DNA from: Paenibacillus camelliae
Lineage (GTDB): Bacteria; Bacillota; Bacilli; Paenibacillales; Paenibacillaceae
Reading direction: 5' to 3'
DNA: 64,000 nucleotides
Assembly: GCF_023715345.1 (NCBI RefSeq)
Contig: NZ_JAMBNY010000001.1
Location: 310,001-374,000, forward strand
Program-made: the position numbers and the translations under genes
Shown here: positions 57,740 to 64,000 of the stretch, piece by piece
Layout: each line of letters starts with the position of its first letter
Numbering within the stretch: the stretch's first letter is position 1
Notes under the pieces: model-generated
Databases searched by the model: none
Seen by the model: only the letters and a program-made list of their open reading frames with translations
Told to the model about the DNA's origin: nothing

Positions 57740-57770
57740 ACACGAAAAGGAGCTTGATAACCAAGCTCCT
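57740..57770 (-). terminator. Intrinsic terminator between rplS and sipS
   Basis: AGGAGCTTG pairs perfectly with CAAGCTCCT (9 bp, 5-base loop) and is followed by TTTTCGTG on the minus strand. Likely a partial terminator that ends most rplS transcripts before sipS. Confidence 0.7.
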
Positions 57771-57784
57771 CCTGATGTTTCATC

Positions 57785-58126
57785 TTAGCGAATTTCCTTG
57801 ATTCTTGCGGCTTTACCACGCAAGCTACGAAGGTAGTACAGTTTCGCGCGGCGAACTTTACCACGACGTGCTACTTCGATTTTATCAAGCTTTGGTGAAT
57901 GAAGAGGGAAAGTTCTTTCCACGCCAACACCGTAAGAGATTTTACGTACTGTAAAAGTTTCGCTAATTCCGCCACCGCGACGTTTAATTACCACGCCTTC
58001 GAATAACTGAATACGCTCACGAGATCCCTCGATAACTTTTACATACACTTTCAACGTATCACCAGGACGGAAATTAGGTACGTCTTGACGAAGTTGCTCT
58101 TGTGCAATTGCTTGTACGATATTCAT
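57785..58126 (-). CDS. rplS: 50S ribosomal protein L19
   Basis: The 113-residue large-subunit protein sits near the 30S-50S interface. Conserved sequence is [43 protein letters not shown], then [35 protein letters not shown] chose the second ATG behind AAAGGAG. A promoter and a leader of about 100 bases lie directly upstream, so rplS can be expressed independently of trmD. Confidence 0.97.
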   Translation of the reverse strand: MNIVQAIAQEQLRQDVPNFRPGDTLKVYVKVIEGSRERIQLFEGVVIKRRGGGISETFTVRKISYGVGVERTFPLHSPKLDKIEVARRGKVRRAKLYYLRSLRGKAARIKEIR

Positions 58127-58230
58127 TACATTCAACTCCTTTCACCGTAGATGTTCTTATAAGCTCCTTAATCCACTGATTCTCTCATCACTTATAGCGG
58201 ACCATCCGTTATACGAAAACAACATTATAA

Positions 58231-58259
58231 ACTATACCATAAAGAAAGATATATTACAA
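58231..58259 (-). promoter_or_regulatory. Promoter and leader of rplS
   Basis: The minus strand reads TTGTAA, 17 bases, TATAGT, with TG one base before the -10 (extended -10). The leader of about 95 bases contains a small hairpin with a CGGA/TCCG core at 58193-58213. Low-GC Gram-positives have a described L19 leader; whether this is one needs a covariance-model search. Confidence 0.55.
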
Positions 58260-58275
58260 TGTTAAATTCCTAATC

Positions 58276-59019
58276 TTACTGCTTTAGCTTCGTTTCTTTA
58301 TATTGCTCCAGCCACTTGCGTTCACGATCGGTAAGCTCTACGTTGTCTAGCAAATCAGGTCTACGCTCCAATGTGCGCAATAGGGACTGCTCACGTCTCC
58401 ATTTCTCAATGTTAGCATGATGACCTGACAAGAGCTCATCAGGAACCTTCATATCACGAAACTGAGCAGGACGAGTGTAATGAGGATACTCCAGCAGGCC
58501 TGTACTATAGGAATCAGTCACCGCACTGGATTCATTGCCAAGCGCGCCAGGCAGTAATCTAACAATGCTATCAATAACCGTCATAGCAGGCAGCTCACCG
58601 CCAGTGAGTACATAATCACCTACAGAGATTTCATCGGTAACGAGATGCTGACGAATACGTTCATCATAGCCTTCATAATGACCACAAATAAATATAAGAT
58701 GGTTCGATTGGCTCAGTTCCTCTGCCTTACGCTGTGTATAGCGCTCGCCCTGTGGGCACATCAAAATAACGCGAGGCGCCTCAGACACATCAGCATGGAG
58801 AGCTTCTACGGCGGCAAATACCGGCTCAGGCTTTAAAACCATACCACCGCCTCCGCCATACGGATAATCATCAACGGTATTATGCTTATTGTTCGCATAG
58901 GCTCTGAAATTAATCGCTTCAAGAGAAACAATCCCTTTTTCTTGAGCTTTGCCTAAAATACTGCTGTTAAAAACACCAGTAAACATTTCCGGGAATAAGG
59001 TTAGCACATCTATCCGCAT
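58276..59019 (-). CDS. trmD: tRNA (guanine-N1)-methyltransferase
   Basis: TrmD makes m1G37 next to the anticodon, preventing frameshifts. The 247-residue SPOUT-family protein has the trefoil-knot region [35 protein letters not shown], preceded by [15 protein letters not shown]. The C-terminal domain follows with [25 protein letters not shown]. It lies one base from rimM. Confidence 0.97.
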   Translation of the reverse strand: MRIDVLTLFPEMFTGVFNSSILGKAQEKGIVSLEAINFRAYANNKHNTVDDYPYGGGGGMVLKPEPVFAAVEALHADVSEAPRVILMCPQGERYTQRKAEELSQSNHLIFICGHYEGYDERIRQHLVTDEISVGDYVLTGGELPAMTVIDSIVRLLPGALGNESSAVTDSYSTGLLEYPHYTRPAQFRDMKVPDELLSGHHANIEKWRREQSLLRTLERRPDLLDNVELTDRERKWLEQYKETKLKQ

Positions 59020-59020
59020 A

Positions 59021-59545
59021 TTAGATCAGCCCTTCAAGCAAATGTACGGTAATCCTTTTGGCCGCAACATCTACGTTACGAACGACAGGATCAATAACAG
59101 GCAGTAAAATCTGTTTACCACCTGGTACAGATGGCTCAACGACCCATACATCGTTTGCTCCTGGCGAAAGGATTTCTTTGACCGTTCCTAGCAGCTCTTC
59201 TTCCTCAGTGTATACCTCGCAGCCAATAATTTGATGATAAAAATATTCGCCATCATCTAGCTGTCCTTGAGCTTCTTCAGATACACGAATAACCCAGCCT
59301 TTATATTTCTCAACATCGTTAATGTTGTCAAAGCCCTTTAGCTTTACATAGTAGAGGCCCTTCTGTTCACGTGAACGCTCAATTTCGATTTCTTCAGATT
59401 GACCGGTCTCATCATTAAACATCATTAGCCGATTCCCCTTTGTAAAACGCTCCTCTGGAAAATCCGTTTTAGACAACACCTTTAATTCACCACGAATACC
59501 ATGTGTGTTAACGATTACACCCACGTTAAACCAGTTCATACTCAT
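59021..59545 (-). CDS. rimM: Ribosome maturation factor RimM
   Basis: RimM assists maturation of the 30S head around S19. The protein of about 174 residues begins [25 protein letters not shown], the RimM N-terminal barrel. The PRC-barrel C-terminal half contains [25 protein letters not shown] and [16 protein letters not shown] chose the ATG after AAGGG rather than the TTG 21 bases upstream. It is linked to trmD as usual. Confidence 0.94.
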   Translation of the reverse strand: MSMNWFNVGVIVNTHGIRGELKVLSKTDFPEERFTKGNRLMMFNDETGQSEEIEIERSREQKGLYYVKLKGFDNINDVEKYKGWVIRVSEEAQGQLDDGEYFYHQIIGCEVYTEEEELLGTVKEILSPGANDVWVVEPSVPGGKQILLPVIDPVVRNVDVAAKRITVHLLEGLI

Positions 59546-59584
59546 TACATCATCCCTTACTCGCAAACTTATTACGTATCATAC

Positions 59585-59615
59585 CAAAAAAGGGCAGGAT
59601 TTTCATCCTAACCCT
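59585..59615 (-). terminator. Intrinsic terminator between khpA and rimM
   Basis: AGGG...AGGAT pairs with ATCCT...CCCT around a GAAA tetraloop, with a small internal mismatch, followed by six T on the minus strand. It would limit transcription from rpsP-khpA into rimM-trmD. Confidence 0.75.
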
Positions 59616-59628
59616 CTAGCTACGCATT

Positions 59629-59859
59629 CTATGATTGAATATCGACGATTACGCGCTTATTCGATTTTGTAGCAGCCGAGTTCACCACTGTACGCATTGC
59701 CTTCGCAATTCGACCTTGTTTACCGATAATTTTACCGACATCAGATGGATGAACCGAAAGCTCATAAACCGTACTACGCTCATCGTCTCTCACTTGAACG
59801 CGTACATCTTCCGGATGATCCACTAAAGCCTTCGCAATGACAAGAATTAAATCCTTCAT
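59629..59859 (-). CDS. khpA: KH-domain RNA-binding protein KhpA (YlqC)
   Basis: This 76-residue protein is a single KH domain with the signature VGKIIGKQGRIAKAMRTVVNSAA. In Gram-positives KhpA works with KhpB in RNA binding and cell-division or envelope control. It is cotranscribed with rpsP, as ylqC is in B. subtilis. No ylqD-like gene follows. Confidence 0.95.
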   Translation of the reverse strand: MKDLILVIAKALVDHPEDVRVQVRDDERSTVYELSVHPSDVGKIIGKQGRIAKAMRTVVNSAATKSNKRVIVDIQS

Positions 59860-59882
59860 GACAAAGCCCTCCGCTTCTCAAC

Positions 59883-59907
59883 AGTAATAAGCTCAAGGCT
59901 TATTACT
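59883..59907 (-). terminator. Hairpin overlapping the rpsP stop codon
   Basis: AGTAATAAGC pairs perfectly with GCTTATTACT (10 bp, 5-base loop). No U-tract follows on the minus strand (GTTGAGAAG). It includes the rpsP stop codon and may act in RNA stability or partial pausing rather than termination. Confidence 0.4.
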
Positions 59908-60175
59908 TCTGTTGTTTAAGCTCATGGAATTTTTTCATTACACCCGCTTTAGAAAGCAAGTCGCGAACTGTGTCAGATGCTTGTGCACCTGATTGTAGCC
60001 ATTTCAACGCTTTTTCTTCGTTGATGGATACTTGAGCTGGTTGCGCAACTGGGTTATAAGTACCGATTTCCTCGATAAAACGTCCATCACGTGGAGAACG
60101 AGAATCAGATACAACAACGCGGTAAAACGGAGCTTTGTGAGCACCGATACGTTTCAAACGAATACGTACTGCCAT
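59903..60175 (-). CDS. rpsP: 30S ribosomal protein S16
   Basis: The 90-residue small-subunit protein reads [41 protein letters not shown] at its start, then [26 protein letters not shown] strong GAAGGAGGTG Shine-Dalgarno precedes the ATG. No clear promoter is visible in the long upstream gap, so it may depend on read-through from ylxM-ffh across two structured repeats. Confidence 0.97.
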   Translation of the reverse strand: MAVRIRLKRIGAHKAPFYRVVVSDSRSPRDGRFIEEIGTYNPVAQPAQVSINEEKALKWLQSGAQASDTVRDLLSKAGVMKKFHELKQQK

Positions 60176-60212
60176 GATATTTCACCTCCTTCAACAAAAT
60201 ACGGTTTATGTT

Positions 60213-60243
60213 AGCTTCAACACGAGTTACTACTGTTGAAGCT
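60213..60243. repeat. Perfect inverted repeat in the rpsP leader
   Basis: AGCTTCAACA and TGTTGAAGCT form a 10-bp perfect stem with an 11-base loop, 38 bases before the rpsP start. No U-tract follows, so it is more likely an mRNA leader structure or a DNA palindrome than a terminator. Confidence 0.6.
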
Positions 60244-60300
60244 TGACTTCTACGGTTGAGCCTTCAGCACGAAGATTTTTCTTCAAATCGAAGTTTTATG

Positions 60301-60452
60301 TTCGAGCTTTCAGCACCGAGAAGATTGCGTGAAGCTAGGAAACGAGGAGCAGAGCGTACTGTTTTGGTACGCGAGCACCGCAGGCTTCCGATGAACGCAA
60401 TATTCGAAGTCGAATACGCATCGCTGAATATTCAACGTGATCAAAGCTTGAT
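60301..60452 (+). repeat. Structured intergenic repeat, copy A
   Basis: About 150 bp with inverted ends (CGAGCTTT at the left, AAAGCTTG at the right). Internal stems include TTGCGT/ACGCAA, GAAGC/GCTTC, GCGTAC/GTACGC around a 7-base T-rich loop, and TATTCG/CGAATA around AAGT. Copy B, 19 bases further on, is in the same orientation and shares most of the sequence. A G-T pair in the outer stem is compatible with folding of the plus-strand RNA. Orientation given is that reading. Confidence 0.75.
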
Positions 60453-60470
60453 GATAAAACATCCTCTAAA

Positions 60471-60621
60471 TTTAGACTTTCAGCACCGAGAAGATCGCAC
60501 GAAGCTAGTGACGCGAAGCGCGGAGCGTACGTTTTTGGTACGCGAGCACTGCAGCTAGCGATGAATGCGATATTCGAAGCCGAATATGCTACGTTGGATT
60601 ACAACGTGATCAAAGTCTAAA
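60471..60621 (+). repeat. Structured intergenic repeat, copy B
   Basis: About 151 bp with a perfect 10-bp inverted end, TTTAGACTTT and AAAGTCTAAA. Internal stems are TCGCA/TGCGA, GCTAG/CTAGC, GCGTAC/GTACGC and ATATTCG/CGAATAT, in the same order as copy A. Its right arm overlaps the last codon and the stop codon of ffh. Compared with copy A, several stem positions change on both sides so that pairing is kept. Confidence 0.75.
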
Positions 60622-62011
60622 ATGGGAACTTCATGTTTTTGCCCATGAGGCCCTTCAAGCCCTTCTTCCCCTTCATGCCCTTCATACCTTTCGGTCCGTT
60701 AGGGCCCATCATCGAGCTGAATTGCTTCATCATTTTACGCATATCGTCAAATTGCTTAATGAGACGATTTACTTCAACGACGGTCACACCACTACCAGCT
60801 GCAACACGCTTACGACGACTATGATTTAGCAAATCAGGGTTTTGCTTCTCTTCCTTCGTCATCGATTTAACGATCGCTTCAACGCGAGACAGCTGACGCT
60901 CATCAACCTTCAAATCCTTCATATTGCCCTTCATCTTACCCATTCCAGGCAGCATATCCATAATCTGATCGAGCGGACCTAGATTGCGAACCTGCTCCAT
61001 TTGCTCTAGGAAATCCTCAAACGTAAACTCAGCATTACGCATTTTACGTTCCATCTCTGCAGCTTTATCCGCATCGATGCCTGCTTGAGCTTTCTCAATC
61101 AAGGAGAGCATATCCCCCATGCCAAGAATACGAGAAGCCATACGCTCTGGATGGAAAGGCTCCAATGAATCGATCTTCTCACCCATTGCAGCAAATTTAA
61201 TCGGTTGCCCTGTGACAGCTTTAACGGATAACGCCGCACCACCGCGCGTATCACCATCAAGCTTCGTAAGAACAACACCTGTTAACTCTAGTTGCTCGTG
61301 GAAGCTTTGAGCGACGTTAACAGCGTCTTGTCCAGTCATCGCATCGACAACGAGCAATACTTCATCAGGGTGTACGATCTCATGGATCTGCTTCAGCTCA
61401 CCCATTAACGCTTCGTCAATATGCAGACGGCCTGCTGTATCGAAGATAACGTAATCGTTGCCGTTATCCTTCGCATGCTGTAAGCCTTGACGCGCGATCT
61501 CAACTGGTGAAACTTGATCACCTAATGCGAATACCGGAGCATTAATTTGCTCTCCGAGCACTTGAAGCTGCTTAATCGCTGCCGGACGATAAATATCACA
61601 GGCAACAAGTAGCGGCTTATGATTGCTCTTTTGCAATAAACGAGCCAGCTTACCTGTTGAGGTTGTTTTACCTGCACCCTGTAGACCAACCATCATAATA
61701 ACGGTCGGAGGCTTGTTCGCTTTTGCAAGCTTTGCCTGTGTTCCTCCCATAAGCGCAGTCAATTCTTTGTTTACGATATCAATGATAACCATGCCTGGTG
61801 TGAAGCTTTTGGATACTTCGAGGCCAATTGCCTGTTCTTTAACTTTGGCTATAAAGTCTTTTACGACCTTAAAGTTAACGTCCGCTTCAAGTAATGCAAG
61901 ACGAACTTCACGCATCGCATCATTGACATCATTTTCAGATACTTTTCCTTTGCCCTTCAGCTTACTAAATACACTTTGTAATCTGCTGGACAAGCTTTCA
62001 AATGCTGCCAT
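60617..62011 (-). CDS. ffh: Signal recognition particle protein Ffh
   Basis: Ffh binds signal peptides and 4.5S/6S RNA and delivers ribosomes to FtsY. The 464-residue protein has the N domain, then the G domain with GLQGAGKTTSTGKLA (from 109), CDIYRPAAIKQL, FDTAGRLH and TKLDGDTRGGAAL. The Met-rich M domain carries LDQIMDMLPGM and NHSRRKRVAAGSGV. The C-terminus is Gly/Lys/Met-rich. Its stop lies within the end of an intergenic repeat. It overlaps ylxM by 14 bases. Confidence 0.97.
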   Translation of the reverse strand: MAAFESLSSRLQSVFSKLKGKGKVSENDVNDAMREVRLALLEADVNFKVVKDFIAKVKEQAIGLEVSKSFTPGMVIIDIVNKELTALMGGTQAKLAKANKPPTVIMMVGLQGAGKTTSTGKLARLLQKSNHKPLLVACDIYRPAAIKQLQVLGEQINAPVFALGDQVSPVEIARQGLQHAKDNGNDYVIFDTAGRLHIDEALMGELKQIHEIVHPDEVLLVVDAMTGQDAVNVAQSFHEQLELTGVVLTKLDGDTRGGAALSVKAVTGQPIKFAAMGEKIDSLEPFHPERMASRILGMGDMLSLIEKAQAGIDADKAAEMERKMRNAEFTFEDFLEQMEQVRNLGPLDQIMDMLPGMGKMKGNMKDLKVDERQLSRVEAIVKSMTKEEKQNPDLLNHSRRKRVAAGSGVTVVEVNRLIKQFDDMRKMMKQFSSMMGPNGPKGMKGMKGKKGLKGLMGKNMKFPF

Positions 62012-62399
62012 CCTTTATCGCCTCCATTCCTACCATAATGTCGTTCGTTCGCAGCTGCTCAATTAACTGTTGAAGCTCGCTGCGCTGCTCAGCCTGCAAG
62101 CCAAGCGTATCAATCTTATGTTTAAGCTGCTCTGTAAGTCGAAGTGTTTGCTCATATCTAGCTAACAAACGTAGCTTCTGTTCATACGCGGCTAATGCCT
62201 GTTCAGCTCTCTTTATATTATCATATACCGCCTGACGGCTAATGCCAAATTCTGCAGCAATTTCGCCTAGTGAAAAATCATCACGGTAGTAAAAGTTAAG
62301 TATTATACGTTGCTTTTCCGTTAATAGCTCCTCATAGAAATCAAGCAGCAAATTAACATGTGTCGTTTTGGTAAGGGCATCTGGCTCTATACGTTCCAT
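61998..62399 (-). CDS. ylxM: YlxM, SRP-associated helix-turn-helix protein
   Basis: The 133-residue protein is a YlxM/UPF0122 member with a sigma-70 region-4-like helix-turn-helix: LLTEKQRIILNFYYRDDFSLGEIAAEFGISRQAVYDNIKRAEQAL. A coiled coil follows (about 75-125). In Firmicutes it precedes ffh and stimulates SRP GTPase function. A consensus promoter lies directly upstream. Confidence 0.94.
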   Translation of the reverse strand: MERIEPDALTKTTHVNLLLDFYEELLTEKQRIILNFYYRDDFSLGEIAAEFGISRQAVYDNIKRAEQALAAYEQKLRLLARYEQTLRLTEQLKHKIDTLGLQAEQRSELQQLIEQLRTNDIMVGMEAIKDGSI

Positions 62400-62467
62400 T
62401 CTAATCCCCTCCGCATCGGCTTTATACTATGTAAAGTAAAATCCCTTTACACCGACCAACCTCAACT

Positions 62468-62496
62468 ATCATAACTGATCAATTAGGGAGTGTCAA
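62468..62496 (-). promoter_or_regulatory. Consensus sigma-A promoter for ylxM-ffh
   Basis: The minus strand reads TTGACA, exactly 17 bases, TATGAT. The -35 is perfect and the -10 has five of six matches, 69 bases before the ylxM start. This is the best promoter in the window and separates ylxM-ffh from the upstream genes. Confidence 0.9.
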
Positions 62497-62621
62497 GTCT
62501 TTTTCCTTGTCAGTCAAAATTACTTGTTCAATCAATGAAAAAAAGTTAGATTAGCAATAAATTTTATACCATGCTACGATTCATTTGCACCAAAAAACTG
62601 TAAATGAAAGGAAATGATATC

Positions 62622-63077
62622 ATGAAATATTCTGTTCAATCCATTCAGACTTATCGTGTAGCATACTTCAGGCGAGTTGGCCCCTATGGTCCAGATAATT
62701 ACAAAGTGATGGATCGATTAAAGACTTGGGCGGTAGAAAAGCAATTATTAAATGCTACTTCGATTCTACTCGGCATCTCGCTAGACAACCCGCAACAGGT
62801 CTCTCCAATGGAGTGCAGATACGATGCATGCATTGTTATCGACGAACAGGTACAATTAAGTATCGATGATGATGTGAAGGAAAGAGTAATTGAGGGGGGC
62901 AAGTATTTCGTATATTCGATAAAGCATACACCGGAGGCAATACAACGAGCATGGAATGAAATTATGCCTATGATTTATCAAAACGGGTATGTTATTGATG
63001 ACAAGCCGATTCTCGAGCGTTATATTGGCTTAATGGATGAGCATTCGTATTGTGATATTTGTGTTCCGATTCGTTAA
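62622..63077 (+). CDS. GyrI-like small-molecule-binding domain protein (AraC effector-binding/SbmC family)
   Basis: The 151-residue single-domain protein contains KYSVQSIQTYRVAYFRRVGPYGPDNYKVMDRLKTWA, then CRYDACIVIDEQVQ, and VIEGGKYFVYSIKHTPEAIQRAWNEIMP, with a C-terminal RYIGLMDE-type ending. These match the GyrI-like fold found in SbmC and in effector domains of AraC/MerR regulators. No DNA-binding domain is present. I chose the ATG after AAAGGAAA. It is placed on the plus strand between ylxM and ftsY, with no obvious partner. Confidence 0.82.
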   Translation: MKYSVQSIQTYRVAYFRRVGPYGPDNYKVMDRLKTWAVEKQLLNATSILLGISLDNPQQVSPMECRYDACIVIDEQVQLSIDDDVKERVIEGGKYFVYSIKHTPEAIQRAWNEIMPMIYQNGYVIDDKPILERYIGLMDEHSYCDICVPIR

Positions 63078-63137
63078 GAAACCATTGCAAACATATTGTA
63101 ATGTAACATTATGAAGCACTTATGACAACGTGTTATA

Positions 63138-63182
63138 GCTAGCTGTCAACCTCTTGTTAGTAGCATTTCTAAGACAGCTAGC
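63138..63182. repeat. Inverted repeat between the GyrI-like and GNAT genes
   Basis: GCTAGCTGTC and GACAGCTAGC are perfect 10-bp arms separated by 25 bases. No U-tract follows on either strand, so it is not a standard terminator. It could be an operator-like dyad or a folded RNA leader for the following gene. Confidence 0.5.
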
Positions 63183-63286
63183 CTATACTGATCTGTCATA
63201 GTGAAAGATAATTATTTTTTCCGAAATTCTGCTATCATTAATTTAGAACACGTTAATGGAATCTGATAAGAATGGGGACTATGATC

Positions 63287-63805
63287 ATGATCGTAAGGAC
63301 AGAAGAAATGAAGGACTATGAAGGTATTTTTGACATCAACGTTCAAGCCTTTAATCATCGCGATGATGAAGCTAGACTAGTCGAAAGAATAAGACAATCT
63401 AATAAATTTATACCCGAGCTTTCATTAGTCGGAGAATTAGACGATGAAATCGTCGGTCACGCTTTGTTTAGTGAGGCAGCTGTAAAGAATGAAAATAACG
63501 AAGAAACCGTCATCGTGCTAGCACCAATTGCTGTAAAACCTGCTCTCCAAAAGCAAGGTATTGGAAAAGCATTAATCGAGGAAGGCATTAAGCGATGTAG
63601 AGCACTCGGATACGATTTTATTCTACTTATCGGTCATCCGAGCTATTATTCTAAGTTAGGCTTTAAACCTGCAAGAAACTATGGACTTGAGTTAACACAA
63701 TTCGAGGTACCTGATGATGTCTTTATGGTCTATGAGCTTGGAGAGAATAAGCTTGGGCAAATAAAAGGGGAGCTTGTTTATCCTGAAGCATTTTTCGCTG
63801 ACTGA
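63287..63805 (+). CDS. GNAT family N-acetyltransferase
   Basis: The protein of about 172 residues has the acetyl-CoA binding segment VLAPIAVKPALQKQGIGKALIEEGIKRCRALGYDFILLIG (Q-x-x-G-I-G). The N-terminal half carries FDINVQAFNHRDDEARLVERIR, and YYSKLGFKPA follows the core. This is the YhbS-like subgroup of GNAT enzymes. The substrate cannot be told from sequence. Three ATG codons are possible starts; I chose the one best spaced from GGGGA. Confidence 0.85.
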   Translation: MIVRTEEMKDYEGIFDINVQAFNHRDDEARLVERIRQSNKFIPELSLVGELDDEIVGHALFSEAAVKNENNEETVIVLAPIAVKPALQKQGIGKALIEEGIKRCRALGYDFILLIGHPSYYSKLGFKPARNYGLELTQFEVPDDVFMVYELGENKLGQIKGELVYPEAFFAD

Positions 63806-63854
63806 CTGTGTGAATCTAACTTCGTTGTCTATTCAATGCTTTGCTTCCAAACAC

Positions 63855-63921
63855 AAAGCCATCCAATCCGCTTTGCAGCACGGATAAACGCGTGCATGCA
63901 ATGTGCGACCTGGATGGCTTT
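63855..63921. terminator. Long hairpin between convergent GNAT and ftsY genes
   Basis: AAAGCCATCCA pairs perfectly with TGGATGGCTTT (11 bp) around a 45-base loop that contains a nested GCACG/CGTGC stem. The plus-strand tail is CTCTATTATG and the minus-strand tail TGTGTTTGG. It is likely a bidirectional terminator of unusual loop size, or a more complex structure. Confidence 0.5.
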
Positions 63922-63945
63922 CTCTATTATGCTAAGTATGTGTAG

Positions 63946-64000
63946 TTAATTATCTGCCTCTGCTTCTTCTTCCTCTGCCTTCTGAATAAGACCTGCAAAC
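63946..64000 (-). CDS. ftsY: C-terminal end of a protein, most likely FtsY (cut by window edge)
   Basis: Reading the minus strand in the frame that ends in TAA gives FAGLIQKAEEEEAEADN. FtsY proteins of Bacillales end in a phenylalanine-containing helix followed by an acidic tail, and ftsY precedes ylxM-ffh in Bacillus. Only 17 residues are visible, so the call rests mainly on synteny. Confidence 0.5.
   Translation of the reverse strand, partial: FAGLIQKAEEEEAEADN

Noticed and set aside
60256..60558. Plus-strand open frame of about 100 codons across both intergenic repeats
   Set aside because: No Shine-Dalgarno or family resemblance; the frame is a by-product of the repeated sequence, and the two halves are the repeats themselves.

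Overview
The window is a stretch of chromosome from a low-to-moderate GC, spore-former-type Firmicute. Gene content and order suggest Paenibacillaceae (Paenibacillus or a close relative). The gene order follows the Bacillus subtilis ftsY-ylxM-ffh ... codY-fla/che-sigD ... rpsB-tsf ... polC block almost gene for gene, read on the minus strand. The window opens in the 5' end of polC and closes in the 3' end of what is most likely ftsY. No phage, insertion sequence, CRISPR array, tRNA or rRNA gene was seen.

Layout from high to low coordinates, the direction of transcription for nearly everything: (1) the ftsY tail, then two plus-strand accessory genes (GyrI-like and GNAT) inserted before ylxM-ffh. 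(2) ylxM-ffh with a textbook promoter, then a 440-bp gap holding two tandem copies of a structured repeat, then rpsP-khpA-rimM-trmD-rplS-sipS-rbgA-rnhB. (3) A second, small export-like gene pair (a FliK-like protein with 12-residue tandem repeats and a free FlhB C-terminal domain) and yraN. (4) A plus-strand comM (yifB) gene whose Shine-Dalgarno and TTG start lie inside an intrinsic-terminator-like hairpin and U-tract, divergent from sucCD. (5) dprA-topA-trmFO-hslVU-codY, closed by a strong terminator. (6) The fla/che operon of about 30 kb, flgB to sigD, giving basal body, hook, export apparatus, C-ring, the FlhF/FlhG placement pair, the CheA/W/B/C/D/Y chemotaxis system and sigma-D. (7) Four less familiar genes (FapA-type DUF342, an unknown 106-residue protein, a SwrB-like protein and a truncated MltG-like protein). 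(8) rpsB-tsf-pyrH-frr-uppS-cdsA-dxr-rseP-proS-polC for translation, nucleotide, envelope-lipid and isoprenoid functions.

Differences from the B. subtilis order that are visible here: no xerC/codV between trmFO and hslV; comM and yraN inserted beside sucCD; sipS inserted after rplS; a DUF342 gene after sigD; a short EF-Ts; and a prolyl-tRNA synthetase of the archaeal/eukaryotic type. Many genes use TTG or GTG starts placed behind strong Shine-Dalgarno sequences.

The strongest candidates for something undescribed are the tandem repeats between ffh and rpsP, whose predicted stems show compensatory base changes, and the hairpin that overlaps the comM start. A perfect palindrome sits on the likely sucCD promoter and could be an operator.
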